A program made the position numbers and the translations under genes. This document shows, one piece after another, positions 15,909 through 23,702 of a stretch of 34,848 nucleotides of DNA. The DNA is from Trueperaceae bacterium. Its GTDB lineage: Bacteria > Deinococcota > Deinococci > Deinococcales > Trueperaceae. Below the pieces are notes generated by a model. The model made no database searches and had not been told where the DNA came from. It saw nothing but the letters and a program-made list of their open reading frames with translations. Numbering within the stretch: the stretch's first letter is position 1; every line of letters begins with the position of its first letter. The stretch is from positions 1-34,848 of the forward strand of contig JACCWH010000186.1 in assembly GCA_013697735.1 (NCBI GenBank), given 5' to 3'.

Positions 15909-16748
15909 TCAATCCGCGGCGCCGCGCAGTGCTGGGTCGACGATGTCGCGCAGGCCGTCGCCGAAGAGGTTGAAGCCGAGCGACGCCAGCAAGATCGCCA
16001 GCCCCGAGAAGATCGAGGCCCACGGCGAGAGGAGCATGAAGTCGCGACTCTCGGAGAGCATGAGGCCCAGCGACGGCGTCGGCGGCTGCGTCCCGAGGCC
16101 GAGGAACGACAGCGAGGCTTCGACCAGGATGGCGGTCGACAACGACAGCGTCAACTGGACGAGCAGGGGTGCGAGGATGTTCGGGAGCACGTGGCGCGTC
16201 ATGATGCGCACCCCGGACGCGCCGAGGGCGCGCGCCGCGGAGACGTACTCCCACGACAGCACGGTCAATGCGGGTCCGCGGGCGAGTCGCGCGAACATCG
16301 GCAGGTAGACGATTCCGATCGCGAGGGCGGTGTTGCCGCTGCCGGGCCCGAGCACGGCTAGGACCGCGATCGCGAGCAAGATGATCGGGAAGGCCAGGAG
16401 GACGTCCATCATGCGCATGAGCACGCGGTCCACGACACCGCCGTAGAAGGCGGCGGCGAGACCCGCGGTCACACCGAGCACGGCAGCGAAACCGACGGCG
16501 GCGAAGGCCACCGCGAGGCTCGTCCGGAACCCATAGAGGATCCTCGTGTAGAGGTCGCGACCGAAGTTGTCCGTGCCCAGGAGGTGTGCCGTGCTCGGCC
16601 CCTGGAAGCGCGCGACCACCTGCTGTTCTCGTGGTCCGTGGGTGGCGAGGAGCGGAGCGAGCGCAGCAGCGAACGTGACGATGATGCAGAGCACGAAGCC
16701 GGCCACGCCGATGTGGTTGCGCAGGAGCCGACGCCCGAGATCGCGCAT
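15909..16748 (-). CDS. ABC transporter permease, DppC/OppC family
   Basis: A 279-aa inner-membrane subunit of a dipeptide/oligopeptide importer. It starts MRDLGRRLLRNHIGVAGFVL, the usual OppC_N helix, followed by 'HLLGTDNFGRDLYTRILYGFRTSL', about six TM segments, and the EAA loop 'YVSAARALGASGVRIMTRHVLPN' that docks the ATPase. Its end 'EASLSFLGLGTQPPTPSLG' is typical. ATG 16748 overlaps the upstream permease stop by one base (TGATG), so the two are coupled. It is the last gene of the operon. No ATP-binding (DppD/DppF) gene follows; the next gene is convergent. Confidence 0.92.
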   Translation of the reverse strand: MRDLGRRLLRNHIGVAGFVLCIIVTFAAALAPLLATHGPREQQVVARFQGPSTAHLLGTDNFGRDLYTRILYGFRTSLAVAFAAVGFAAVLGVTAGLAAAFYGGVVDRVLMRMMDVLLAFPIILLAIAVLAVLGPGSGNTALAIGIVYLPMFARLARGPALTVLSWEYVSAARALGASGVRIMTRHVLPNILAPLLVQLTLSLSTAILVEASLSFLGLGTQPPTPSLGLMLSESRDFMLLSPWASIFSGLAILLASLGFNLFGDGLRDIVDPALRGAAD

Positions 16749-17698
16749 CAGCCGTACTCCACGCGCGGATCGATCCACGCGTAGGCGAGGTCGACGAGCA
16801 GATTGATGAACACGAACACGACCGTCGCGGTGAGGATGACGCCCTGCGCGAGCGGATAGTTCCGTTCGTTGATCGCACCGATCACGAGGCGTCCGAGCCC
16901 CGGGATCGCGAACACTTGCTCGATGACGATGACGCCCGAGAGGAGGTGCCCGGCTTGGACGCCGATCACGGTCACGACTGGGATGAGGGCGTTGCGCAGG
17001 GCGTGCTTGTAGAAGAGCGAACGTGGGGCGAGCCCCTTGGCGCGCCCGGTTCGGATGTAGTCGAGGCTGAGGACGTCGAGGAGACTCGACCGGAGGATGC
17101 GGGTGAGCGCTGCGATCATCGGCAGGGAGACGGCGATCACGGGCAGCACCATGCGTGCGAGGTTTCCGAGCGGGTCGTCGCCGAAGGGTACGTAGCCGAT
17201 CGACGGCCACGTCGGCAGGTAGATCGAGAAGACGTAGAGCATGAGCACGCCCACCCAGAACGGTGGGAGCGTGAGTCCGACGATCGAGGAGACGCGCATC
17301 CAAGCGTCGGCGCGGGTGCCGCGTGTGCGAGCGGCGGCCATCCCGAGTGGGAAGGAGACGGCGATTGCGGTGACGAGCGCCATGCCCGACAGTTGCAACG
17401 TGACCGGTAACCGGCCGAGGATCTCGTCGGCCACGGGTCGGCCCGTCCAGACGCTGCGGCCCAGGTCCCCGCGGAGGACGTCGGTGAGCCAGCGTAGGTA
17501 CTGTTCGTGTATCGGGAGATGGAGTCCGAGCTGTCGTCGGAGCGCATCCACGCGCTCGGGTGTGATGTCGACGTTCGCGCCGAGCATGATCGCGACGGCG
17601 TCCCCCGGGATCGCTCGCAGCATCATGAAGATGAGGACCGACACGCCGAAGAGGACGAAGACGAGGTCGAGCAGGCGGCGGACGACGTACGTGGTCAT
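16748..17698 (-). CDS. ABC transporter permease, DppB/OppB family
   Basis: A 316-aa partner permease. The N-terminus MTTYVVRRLLDLVFVLFGVS and 'FMMLRAIPGDAV' are the DppB hallmarks. The EAA loop reads 'YIRTGRAKGLAPRSLFYKHALRN', followed by 'GVIVIEQVFAIPGLGRL' and the C-terminal 'AYAWIDPRVEYG'. With the OppC-type subunit it forms the membrane channel for peptides delivered by the upstream binding protein. The gap of 94 bp to that gene carries a strong stem-loop, which usually keeps the binding protein more abundant than the channel. Confidence 0.93.
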   Translation of the reverse strand: MTTYVVRRLLDLVFVLFGVSVLIFMMLRAIPGDAVAIMLGANVDITPERVDALRRQLGLHLPIHEQYLRWLTDVLRGDLGRSVWTGRPVADEILGRLPVTLQLSGMALVTAIAVSFPLGMAAARTRGTRADAWMRVSSIVGLTLPPFWVGVLMLYVFSIYLPTWPSIGYVPFGDDPLGNLARMVLPVIAVSLPMIAALTRILRSSLLDVLSLDYIRTGRAKGLAPRSLFYKHALRNALIPVVTVIGVQAGHLLSGVIVIEQVFAIPGLGRLVIGAINERNYPLAQGVILTATVVFVFINLLVDLAYAWIDPRVEYG

Positions 17699-17752
17699 GG
17701 GGGCGGCCTTCGCGGAGGTCGTGCCGCGGCGTGGCGCGGCCCCGAACGTGCA

Positions 17753-17779
17753 CCGGGCGGGGCGCCGTGCCCCGCCCGG
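17753..17779 (-). terminator. intra-operon stem-loop between binding protein and permease genes
   Basis: CCGGGCGGGGC (17753-17763) pairs perfectly with GCCCCGCCCGG (17769-17779) across a 5-nt loop. It sits 14 bp past the binding-protein stop. It is probably a partial terminator or an RNA-end stabiliser that sets the protein ratio. Confidence 0.6.
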
Positions 17780-17792
17780 CGAGCGTGCTCGT

Positions 17793-19283
17793 CTAGCGGT
17801 TCAGCGTGACGTTCCGGAGGTAGCGCAGGTTCCGTGTCGGCATCTGCACGAACCCCTCGACGGCGGCCGTGTGGGCGCTGAAGAGCGTGCCGTACGCGAT
17901 GTGCGCGATCGGCCCCTCGCAGGCGAGCAGCATCTGCGCCTCGCGGTAGGCCTCCTGCCGCGCGTCGACGTCGGCGGTGGTGCGGCCGCGTACGAGCAGC
18001 GCGTCGAGCTCCGGATCGCTGTGCTGGAAGACGTTCGTCGAGCCGTCCGTGATGAAGGTGCGGTGGAGGTAGCCGTCGGGGTCGATGTTGCCCCCGTTGA
18101 GGCTCACGAACGCGTCGAAGTTCGAGTTCTGCCAGTCCTGCACGAAGGTGCCGAATTCGGCGACGTTGACCTCGACGTCGAGACCAGCCCGCTCGAGCTG
18201 CGCCTGAAGGACCTGCGCCGTGTCGGCGACGACGCGGTTGGTGCCGAAGGTCAAGATGGTGAAGGCGAAGCCGTCGGGGTAGCCGGCGTCGGCGAGGGCA
18301 GAGCGCGCCGCGTCGGTGTCTTGCGCGTAGCACGGGTAGGCGTCGGTGTCGAGCGCCCAGTCGGTGAGCGCGGGGCTCAACGGTCCCGCGGGGACGGCGT
18401 TGCCGAGGTGGACGGCCTGCACGACCTCGTCGCGGTCTATGGCGGCACCGATCGCTGCGCGGACGCGGGGATCGTCGAACGGCGCTCGCGTGGTGTTGAA
18501 GCCGAGGAGCGTGTAGGCGAGGTCCTGGGTACCGAGCACGGTGACGTTCGGTGCGCGGCGGAGCGTCTCCGCGCTCGTGGGGTCGACGTCGGGCAGGAGA
18601 TGGTAGGTGCCGGTGCGCAGACCGGCCGCGCGAGTCGAGGCCTCGGGCACGATGTTGAAGCGCAGTTCGGCCACGCCCGGTTCACCGGAGCGGTAGTAGG
18701 CGGGGTTCGCGTCGAGTCGCACGAAGGTGTCGGGCACGATCTCGCCGAGCATGAAGGGGCCGGTGCCGACCGCGACCTGCTGGAGGTCACCATGCTCTTC
18801 GACCACCTCGCGCGGTACGACGTAGAGATTGGGCATGTTCGCGAGGAAGGGCGCGAAGGGTTCGCTCAGCGTGAAGACGACCGTGCGATCGTCGGGCGCC
18901 TCCGTCTGCGCGACCTGGGTGAAGCGGCTCGCCTGCGGGGAACCGGTCTCGGGATCGAGGATTCGCTCGAGGGAGTAGACGACGTCGTCGCTCGTCACGG
19001 CGCGGCCGTTGTGGAACTCGAGCCCTTCGCGGAGCGTGAAGGTATAGGTGAGGCCGTCGTCGGAGATCTCGTACGACTCGGCGAGGGCTCCCTCGAGTTG
19101 CAGGTCGGCGTTGATCTCGAGGAGGCCGTCGTAGATCAGGTTGATGATCGTGAAGCTCGAGAACGCGGTCACTTTGTGGGGATCGAGTCCGGCGGGGGAG
19201 CCGTCGACGGCGAGTTCGAGCGTGCCGCTCTGGGCGAGGACGACACCGAACGCCATCAGGGCGAGGAATGCGAGTCTCTTCAT
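17793..19283 (-). CDS. peptide/dipeptide ABC transporter substrate-binding protein (SBP_bac_5)
   Basis: A 496-aa secreted binding protein. The signal peptide is MKRLAFLALMAFGVVLA with cleavage before QSG; there is no lipobox Cys, so it is soluble in the periplasm of a diderm rather than lipid-anchored. Family motifs: 'LDPHKVTAFSSFTIINLIYDGLLEIN', 'TYTFTLREGLEFHNGRAVTSDDVVYSLERI', 'GTGPFMLGEIVPD' and 'DDPRVRAAIGAAIDRDEVV'. It delivers peptides to the two permeases. The neighbouring divergent anmK-murQ genes suggest cell-wall (muro)peptides, as for MppA, but sequence alone cannot show this. The ATG has an AGGAG ribosome site. Confidence 0.92.
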   Translation of the reverse strand: MKRLAFLALMAFGVVLAQSGTLELAVDGSPAGLDPHKVTAFSSFTIINLIYDGLLEINADLQLEGALAESYEISDDGLTYTFTLREGLEFHNGRAVTSDDVVYSLERILDPETGSPQASRFTQVAQTEAPDDRTVVFTLSEPFAPFLANMPNLYVVPREVVEEHGDLQQVAVGTGPFMLGEIVPDTFVRLDANPAYYRSGEPGVAELRFNIVPEASTRAAGLRTGTYHLLPDVDPTSAETLRRAPNVTVLGTQDLAYTLLGFNTTRAPFDDPRVRAAIGAAIDRDEVVQAVHLGNAVPAGPLSPALTDWALDTDAYPCYAQDTDAARSALADAGYPDGFAFTILTFGTNRVVADTAQVLQAQLERAGLDVEVNVAEFGTFVQDWQNSNFDAFVSLNGGNIDPDGYLHRTFITDGSTNVFQHSDPELDALLVRGRTTADVDARQEAYREAQMLLACEGPIAHIAYGTLFSAHTAAVEGFVQMPTRNLRYLRNVTLNR

Positions 19284-19312
19284 GTGCGTCTCCTGTGCGA
19301 CGGTCTCGGGCG

Positions 19313-19331
19313 CCCGTCCTGCCTGGACGGG
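19313..19331 (-). other. stem-loop in the 5' leader of the binding-protein gene
   Basis: CCCGTCC-tgcct-GGACGGG, a perfect 7-bp stem. It lies between the predicted promoter and the ribosome site of the transport operon, so it would be in the mRNA leader (about 70 nt). Its role is unknown: stability, or a protein or ligand site. Confidence 0.4.
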
Positions 19332-19362
19332 ACCTCGAGCGCCTTCCGTTCGCGTGGCGTGG

Positions 19363-19392
19363 ACCGTACCATTCCTAGACCACCTCGGTCAA
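19363..19392 (-). promoter_or_regulatory. promoter of the peptide-transport operon
   Basis: -35 TTGACC (19387-19392) and -10 TACGGT (19363-19368) with an 18-bp spacer and an extended TGG before the -10. This is the best canonical sigma-70 type promoter in the window, and it gives a leader with a ribosome site. It is interleaved with the divergent serine hydrolase promoter. Confidence 0.65.
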
Positions 19393-19411
19393 TCGTGCTA
19401 CATTCCGCCGC
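19376..19411 (+). promoter_or_regulatory. leaderless promoter of the serine hydrolase-anmK-murQ operon
   Basis: -35-like TAGACC (19376-19381), a 17-bp spacer, then TGC-TACATT (-10 at 19399-19404) and a 7-nt spacer to ATG 19412. The -35 of the divergent promoter lies inside this spacer, so polymerase cannot occupy both at once. Confidence 0.6.
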
Positions 19412-20458
19412 ATGACCTCGCCACCCCACCCCGAAGCAGCGTACGAGGTCCTCTCACGCGGCGTCGCCGACGGCGTCGTGCCGGGGGGCGTCGCCGTCGT
19501 CGTCGATGCCTCCGGACCCGGGACCGTCGCCGTCGCCGGCGTCCGCCGAGAGGGAGGACCTTCGGTCACGGCCGACACTCGCTACGACGTCGCTTCGCTC
19601 ACGAAGGTGATGGCCACGCTGCCGTCGGTCCTGCGGCTCGTCGCCGACGGCAGGCTCGACCTCGACGAACCCCTCGCGGCGCACTTCTCGAACGCTGGCT
19701 GGTTCCAGACGCCCAGCCTCGGCGACGCCACGTCCCGTCAGCTGCTCGCCCACACGTCCGGTATCTCGAACTGGACGCCGCTCTTCGCCCAGGTGAGTAC
19801 CCGCGCCACCGCCCTGGCGAACGTCCTACAGGCACGCGTCGAAGCGCCCGGCCGGGCGCGCTACACCGATCTCGGCTTCATGCTCCTCGGTGCGCTCGTC
19901 GAGCGCCTTGCGAAGTGCCGGCTCGACCAGTTCGCTCGGAAGGCCGTCTTCGAACCGCTCGGGCTCTTCGATACGAGGTTCGGTCCGGTGCAGGGGGTTC
20001 CGGTGGCGGCCACGGAGGAGTGTGGTTGGCGTGGACGGCTACTCGAAGGCGAGGTGCACGACGAGAACGCGAGCGTGTGGGAGGGCGTCGCCGGCCACGC
20101 TGGACTCTTCTCGACCGCCCACGACGTCGCTGCCTATGCGAGCGCGTGGCTCCGCCTCGACGATCGGCTCGGCCCAGCCACGCTCCTCCGGGAGACGTGG
20201 GGGCTCGCCTCGGAGGGCGAGGGCGGCGTTCGACGGGGGCTCGGCTGGCTCCTCGCCCACCCTGGTGTCTTCTCTGGTGCCGCTTCGAGCGGTTTCGGCC
20301 ACACCGGATTCACCGGAACGTCGCTCTGGATCGATCCGAGTGCTGGCCGCGCAAGCGTGCTGCTCACCAACCGCGTCCATCCGCACCGTTCGCGTGGTGG
20401 TGGGATCGCCGAGCTGCGGCGGCGCTTCCATGGTGCCGCGCACGGGTGGGCGTCGTGA
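19412..20458 (+). CDS. serine hydrolase, beta-lactamase/DD-peptidase class C fold
   Basis: A 348-aa penicillin-binding-protein-like enzyme. The active-site motifs are S62-L-T-K65 (SxxK), Y151-T-D153 (YxN position, here Asp) and H297-T-G299 (KTG position). This set (YxD/N, HTG) is common in AmpH/EstB-like peptidases and esterases rather than in true lactamases. No signal peptide is visible, so it may act in the cytoplasm, which would fit a role on imported muropeptides. It is first in an operon with anmK (stop overlaps a GTG there) and murQ. An esterase or D-amino-acid amidase role remains possible. Confidence 0.85.
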   Translation: MTSPPHPEAAYEVLSRGVADGVVPGGVAVVVDASGPGTVAVAGVRREGGPSVTADTRYDVASLTKVMATLPSVLRLVADGRLDLDEPLAAHFSNAGWFQTPSLGDATSRQLLAHTSGISNWTPLFAQVSTRATALANVLQARVEAPGRARYTDLGFMLLGALVERLAKCRLDQFARKAVFEPLGLFDTRFGPVQGVPVAATEECGWRGRLLEGEVHDENASVWEGVAGHAGLFSTAHDVAAYASAWLRLDDRLGPATLLRETWGLASEGEGGVRRGLGWLLAHPGVFSGAASSGFGHTGFTGTSLWIDPSAGRASVLLTNRVHPHRSRGGGIAELRRRFHGAAHGWAS

Positions 20459-20520
20459 CGCGGCCGACCGTGATGGGGCCGAGGTGGCCGGGGTCGGCGC
20501 GTGGCGCCTCGTCGCGACCG

Positions 20521-21663
20521 ATGACGGTGCTGTCGCTCATGAGCGGCACGTCGCTCGACGGCATGGACGTCGTGGTCGCGAGGTTCGAGGACGACGGAAC
20601 GCGACTCGATTGGGAGGTGCTCGAGCGGGCGGAGGCGCCCTACCCGGTCGACCTGCGCGAGCGCTTGATCGCGGCGCTGCACGGCGGCGCCAGCGACGTC
20701 GCGGCCATCACGCAACTGCACGCGGAGATCGGCCATGCCTACGCCGCACTCTGCGGCCCGGTCTGCGACCGCCGCAGCGTCGATCTCGTGGCGCTGTCTG
20801 GGCAGAACGTGTACCACGTGCCGCGAATCGACGCCGATCGCGGTTGGCGCGTTCCCTCGACGCTCCAACTCGGCGAAGGCGCACTCGTGCTCGAGCGCTG
20901 CCGCGTGCCGGTCGCGTGTGACTTCCGCCAATCCGACCGGGCCGCCGGCGGGCAAGGCGCACCCATGGTCTCGTACGGCGATCTCCGACTCCACCACGTA
21001 CCGGGCGTGGCGCGCGCCATCCACAATCTCGGTGGCATCTCGAACGTCACCTGGCTGCCACCCGACGGAGCGCCGGGGGATGTGGTGGCGTTCGACACCG
21101 GACCCGGGAACTGCCTGATCGACGAAGCGGTCGAACGGACGACGGGTGCCCCATTCGACGCGGCAGGCGCGATGGCGGGGCGTGGCCGCGTCGACGAGGG
21201 GGCGCTCTCCGCGCTCATGCGGCACCCCTACCTCCGCCTGCCCTTTCCCAAGACGACCGGGCGGGAGGTCTTCGAGCTCGAGCGAACCCTTCGCGAGTCG
21301 GGACTCGATCCCGACGCGTTCGCGCCCGAGGATCTCGTAGCGACGCTGACCGCGTTCACGGCCGCCTCCATCGCGCACGCGTACGAGGCGATCCGGGCAG
21401 AGCGCGACCTGCACGAGGTCCTCCTCGCCGGCGGCGGCGCAGCCAATCCCACGCTCGTAGGCATGCTCCGGGAACGACTCGCGGCCCCAGTCCGCACCTT
21501 CGAGGACGTCGGTATGGTGTCCAAGGATCGCGAGGCGCTCGCATTCGGGGTCATGGCGTACGACGGTTTCCATGGCCGCGGTACGACGCTCCCGAACGCC
21601 ACGGGTGCGTCGCGCTCGGTGGTGGCGGGCAAGTTCATGTGGCCGGACGCGGTGACGTGGTGA
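20521..21663 (+). CDS. anmK: anhydro-N-acetylmuramic acid kinase
   Basis: A 380-aa kinase that cleaves the 1,6-anhydro ring of anhydroMurNAc and phosphorylates it to MurNAc-6-phosphate, the MurQ substrate. Visible: MSGTSLDGMD (ATP binding, residues 7-16), DFRQSDRAAGGQGAP, NLGGISNV, FDTGPGNCLID with the catalytic base Asp192 (Asp182 in E. coli), PKTTGREVF and GGGAANPTLV. The usual SHGQT motif reads LSGQN, losing the His. The start was chosen by family fit; GTG 20455, overlapping the upstream stop (GTGA), and ATG 20473 are in frame and would add 22 or 16 residues. The coupled overlap shows the operon. Confidence 0.92.
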   Translation: MTVLSLMSGTSLDGMDVVVARFEDDGTRLDWEVLERAEAPYPVDLRERLIAALHGGASDVAAITQLHAEIGHAYAALCGPVCDRRSVDLVALSGQNVYHVPRIDADRGWRVPSTLQLGEGALVLERCRVPVACDFRQSDRAAGGQGAPMVSYGDLRLHHVPGVARAIHNLGGISNVTWLPPDGAPGDVVAFDTGPGNCLIDEAVERTTGAPFDAAGAMAGRGRVDEGALSALMRHPYLRLPFPKTTGREVFELERTLRESGLDPDAFAPEDLVATLTAFTAASIAHAYEAIRAERDLHEVLLAGGGAANPTLVGMLRERLAAPVRTFEDVGMVSKDREALAFGVMAYDGFHGRGTTLPNATGASRSVVAGKFMWPDAVTW

Positions 21664-21712
21664 CGCGGGGTTCCCGGCGCCACGAGCCGACGCGAGCCGA
21701 GGAGTCCACCCC

Positions 21713-22594
21713 GTGACCGAAGCGATCGATCCGACGTTCGACGGGTTCGACGGTTGGAGCATGGCACGGCGGCTCGAAGTGTTGGTGCTGGCGAATTCGC
21801 GTGCAGTGGCGGCGGTTGCGGCCGCGCTCCCCGACCTCACGCGTGCGGCCGACGGCCTGGCGGCGCGACTGCTGCGCGGCGGGCGCATCGTCTACGTGGG
21901 CGCCGGCACGTCGGGTCGGCTCGCACTCCAGGACGCTGCCGAACTTCCGCCCACGTTCGATTTCGATGCCACGGTCGTCCTGCTCGCGGGGGGGGCGGAG
22001 GCGGGAGAGACGGCGAGCGAGGGTGCGGAGGACGACGCGCTCGCGGCGTCGCGCGCCGTCGACGAGGCGGACGTCGGCCCACTCGACGCCCTCATCGCCC
22101 TCGCCGCCAGTGGGCGTACCCCGTATACCGTGGCCGCCGTTGAGCACGCCCGTGCGCGCGGCGCGTTCACGATCGGGATCGCCAACAATCCCGGCACGCC
22201 GCTCCTAGCGGCGGCGCACGTGGGCGTGCTCCTCGATACGGGTCCCGAGGTCGTCGCAGGGTCGACGCGCCTCGTCGCCGGGACGGCGCAGAAGATCGCG
22301 CTGAACGCGCTCTCGACGGCGCCCATGGCCGAACTCGGCGCCGTGCACGGCAACCTCATGGTGGCGATGCGCCCGAAGAACGAGAAGCTGCGTCGGCGCG
22401 CCGTGCAGATCGTGCAGAGCGCCACCGGCGCAGCGGAGGAGACGGCGCGCGCGGCGCTCGAAGACGGAGCATGGGACCTGCGGGTGGCGATCGTGATGCT
22501 CGACGCGCGCGTCCCGTCGGACCTTGCCCGGCGTCTCCTCACGGCGCACGGAGGGCGCGTGCGCGCGGCGATCGCAGGGGCCGCCGACGGCTGA
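21713..22594 (+). CDS. murQ: N-acetylmuramic acid 6-phosphate etherase
   Basis: A 293-aa SIS-domain lyase that removes D-lactate from MurNAc-6-phosphate, giving GlcNAc-6-phosphate for reuse. Landmarks are GAGTSGRLALQDAAELPPTF with the catalytic Glu77 (Glu83 in E. coli), 'GAEDDA', 'SGRTPY', 'GPEVVAGSTRLVAGTAQK', 'VHGNLMVAM' and 'NEKLRRRAVQIV'. It is the third gene after the serine hydrolase and anmK, so the operon holds two consecutive steps of peptidoglycan recycling. The GTG start has GAGGAG eight bases upstream. Its stop is eight bases from the stop of the convergent transporter gene. Confidence 0.95.
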   Translation: MTEAIDPTFDGFDGWSMARRLEVLVLANSRAVAAVAAALPDLTRAADGLAARLLRGGRIVYVGAGTSGRLALQDAAELPPTFDFDATVVLLAGGAEAGETASEGAEDDALAASRAVDEADVGPLDALIALAASGRTPYTVAAVEHARARGAFTIGIANNPGTPLLAAAHVGVLLDTGPEVVAGSTRLVAGTAQKIALNALSTAPMAELGAVHGNLMVAMRPKNEKLRRRAVQIVQSATGAAEETARAALEDGAWDLRVAIVMLDARVPSDLARRLLTAHGGRVRAAIAGAADG

Positions 22595-22602
22595 CGCGCC
22601 TG

Positions 22603-23454
22603 TCATGTGGTGCCGCCGAGTGAGAGTGCGGCGATGCCGGCCAGCATCAGCGCGGCGGCTGCGAGCTTCCTCGCGAGGCGGTCTCGTTCGCCCATGACCG
22701 CGATCCCGACCGCCATCAGCACGAGCAGTCGAGCCTGCGCCACGAGGATGACGTTGCCGGCCGATCCCCCGGTTGCAAAGGCGAGGATGATGCAGAGTTG
22801 CGTGAGGGCGAACGTGGCTGCGACGATCCACGCCTCCAGACGCCAGAGACCGGGCGCCAGCAGTTCGATCCGTGTCGGACGGGCGACCGCGAGCATACCG
22901 ATGCCGGTCAACGTCAGGTTCAAGGCCGTGTAGCCGAGTGGGTCGAACGGCGCGCTGATCGCCTTGTCGATCACGTTGCCCGCGCCGAACAGCACTGCGG
23001 CGCCGAGCGCCGTCAATTGTGGCGCGGTGAAGCGGACCCGTCCCGGGGCACGAGCGAGCAACGTGACCGAGACCATGATCAGAAGCGTTCCGAGCAGACT
23101 CGGAAGTCCGAACGGTTCGCCGAGAAATGCCACACCACCGACGACGGTCCACAGCGCCGACGACCTCAGCAGGAGATCGATCTCGGAGAGCTGCGTGGCG
23201 TGGAGCGCGCGGAAGTAGAGCAGGTTGGCAACGACGTAGACCATCGCCATGAGCGCCAGTTCCACCGCTCGCTCGCGCGCGGGCGCAAGATCACCACCGA
23301 GCGCCCACAGGAACAGGAGAGAGAGGAGGCCCCCGGTGAGATGGACCGTGCCTCCGAGTACCGACGGGCGCACGCGGGCGACGAGGAGCTTCGAGGCCCA
23401 CACGTTGATGGCGCTCGCGAACGCGGCACCGAGCGCGAAGAAGAGCCACGTCAC
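22603..23454 (-). CDS. EamA/DMT superfamily transporter, 10 TM
   Basis: A 283-aa inner-membrane protein with two EamA repeats of five TM segments each. The first ends near 'GTLLIMVSVTLLARAPGRVRF', the second near 'AAALMLAGIAALSLGGTT'. EamA proteins export amino acids or other metabolites, or act as permeases; the substrate is not visible. 'GEPFGLPSLLGTLLI' and 'VMGERDRLARKLAAAALM' are the usual pre-TM10 and pre-TM5 signatures. The frame is open to 23643, but TATGCT (23461-23466) six bases before GTG 23454 and the standard family length decide the start. It is convergent with murQ. Confidence 0.87.
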   Translation of the reverse strand: MTWLFFALGAAFASAINVWASKLLVARVRPSVLGGTVHLTGGLLSLLFLWALGGDLAPARERAVELALMAMVYVVANLLYFRALHATQLSEIDLLLRSSALWTVVGGVAFLGEPFGLPSLLGTLLIMVSVTLLARAPGRVRFTAPQLTALGAAVLFGAGNVIDKAISAPFDPLGYTALNLTLTGIGMLAVARPTRIELLAPGLWRLEAWIVAATFALTQLCIILAFATGGSAGNVILVAQARLLVLMAVGIAVMGERDRLARKLAAAALMLAGIAALSLGGTT

Positions 23455-23466
23455 ACTCGAAGCATA
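23455..23466 (-). promoter_or_regulatory. leaderless promoter of the EamA gene
   Basis: TATGCT (23461-23466, minus strand) with a 6-nt spacer to GTG 23454. The rest of the gap (23467-23690) holds a small stem, CAGGCT-gacc-AGCCTG (23553-23568), and no gene that I can support. Confidence 0.6.
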
Positions 23467-23690
23467 CGTCCCACTCCGCAGCGTGCCGTTGGTTCCGCGA
23501 TGCGCCAGATCTCTCAGACGTGGGAGGAACCCGACGTTCGTAGCGACGCCGGCAGGCTGACCAGCCTGTCGTTCAGCGAGAAGCTCCTCGACTCCTCGCT
23601 CAGGTAGGTCGGCCCGATCGAGTTCGGGGCGGCGTACACTCAAACGCAGGCAATGCCGAGGCAGGCAGCGGACGGTTCACCCTTCCCGAA

Positions 23691-23702
23691 TAAGATTGGC
23701 CA
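23691..23702 (+). promoter_or_regulatory. leaderless promoter of the ferric-reductase-like gene
   Basis: TAAGAT at 23691-23696 with a 6-nt spacer to ATG 23703; no ribosome site. The promoter follows the local rule although the gene itself has foreign base composition. Confidence 0.6.

Noticed and set aside
16567-16784. Cys/Arg-rich frames over the permease gene
   Set aside because: They are antisense to an unambiguous OppC-type permease.
23455-23643. 63-codon N-terminal extension of the EamA transporter
   Set aside because: It is not hydrophobic, does not fit the family's length, and a leaderless promoter lies inside it.
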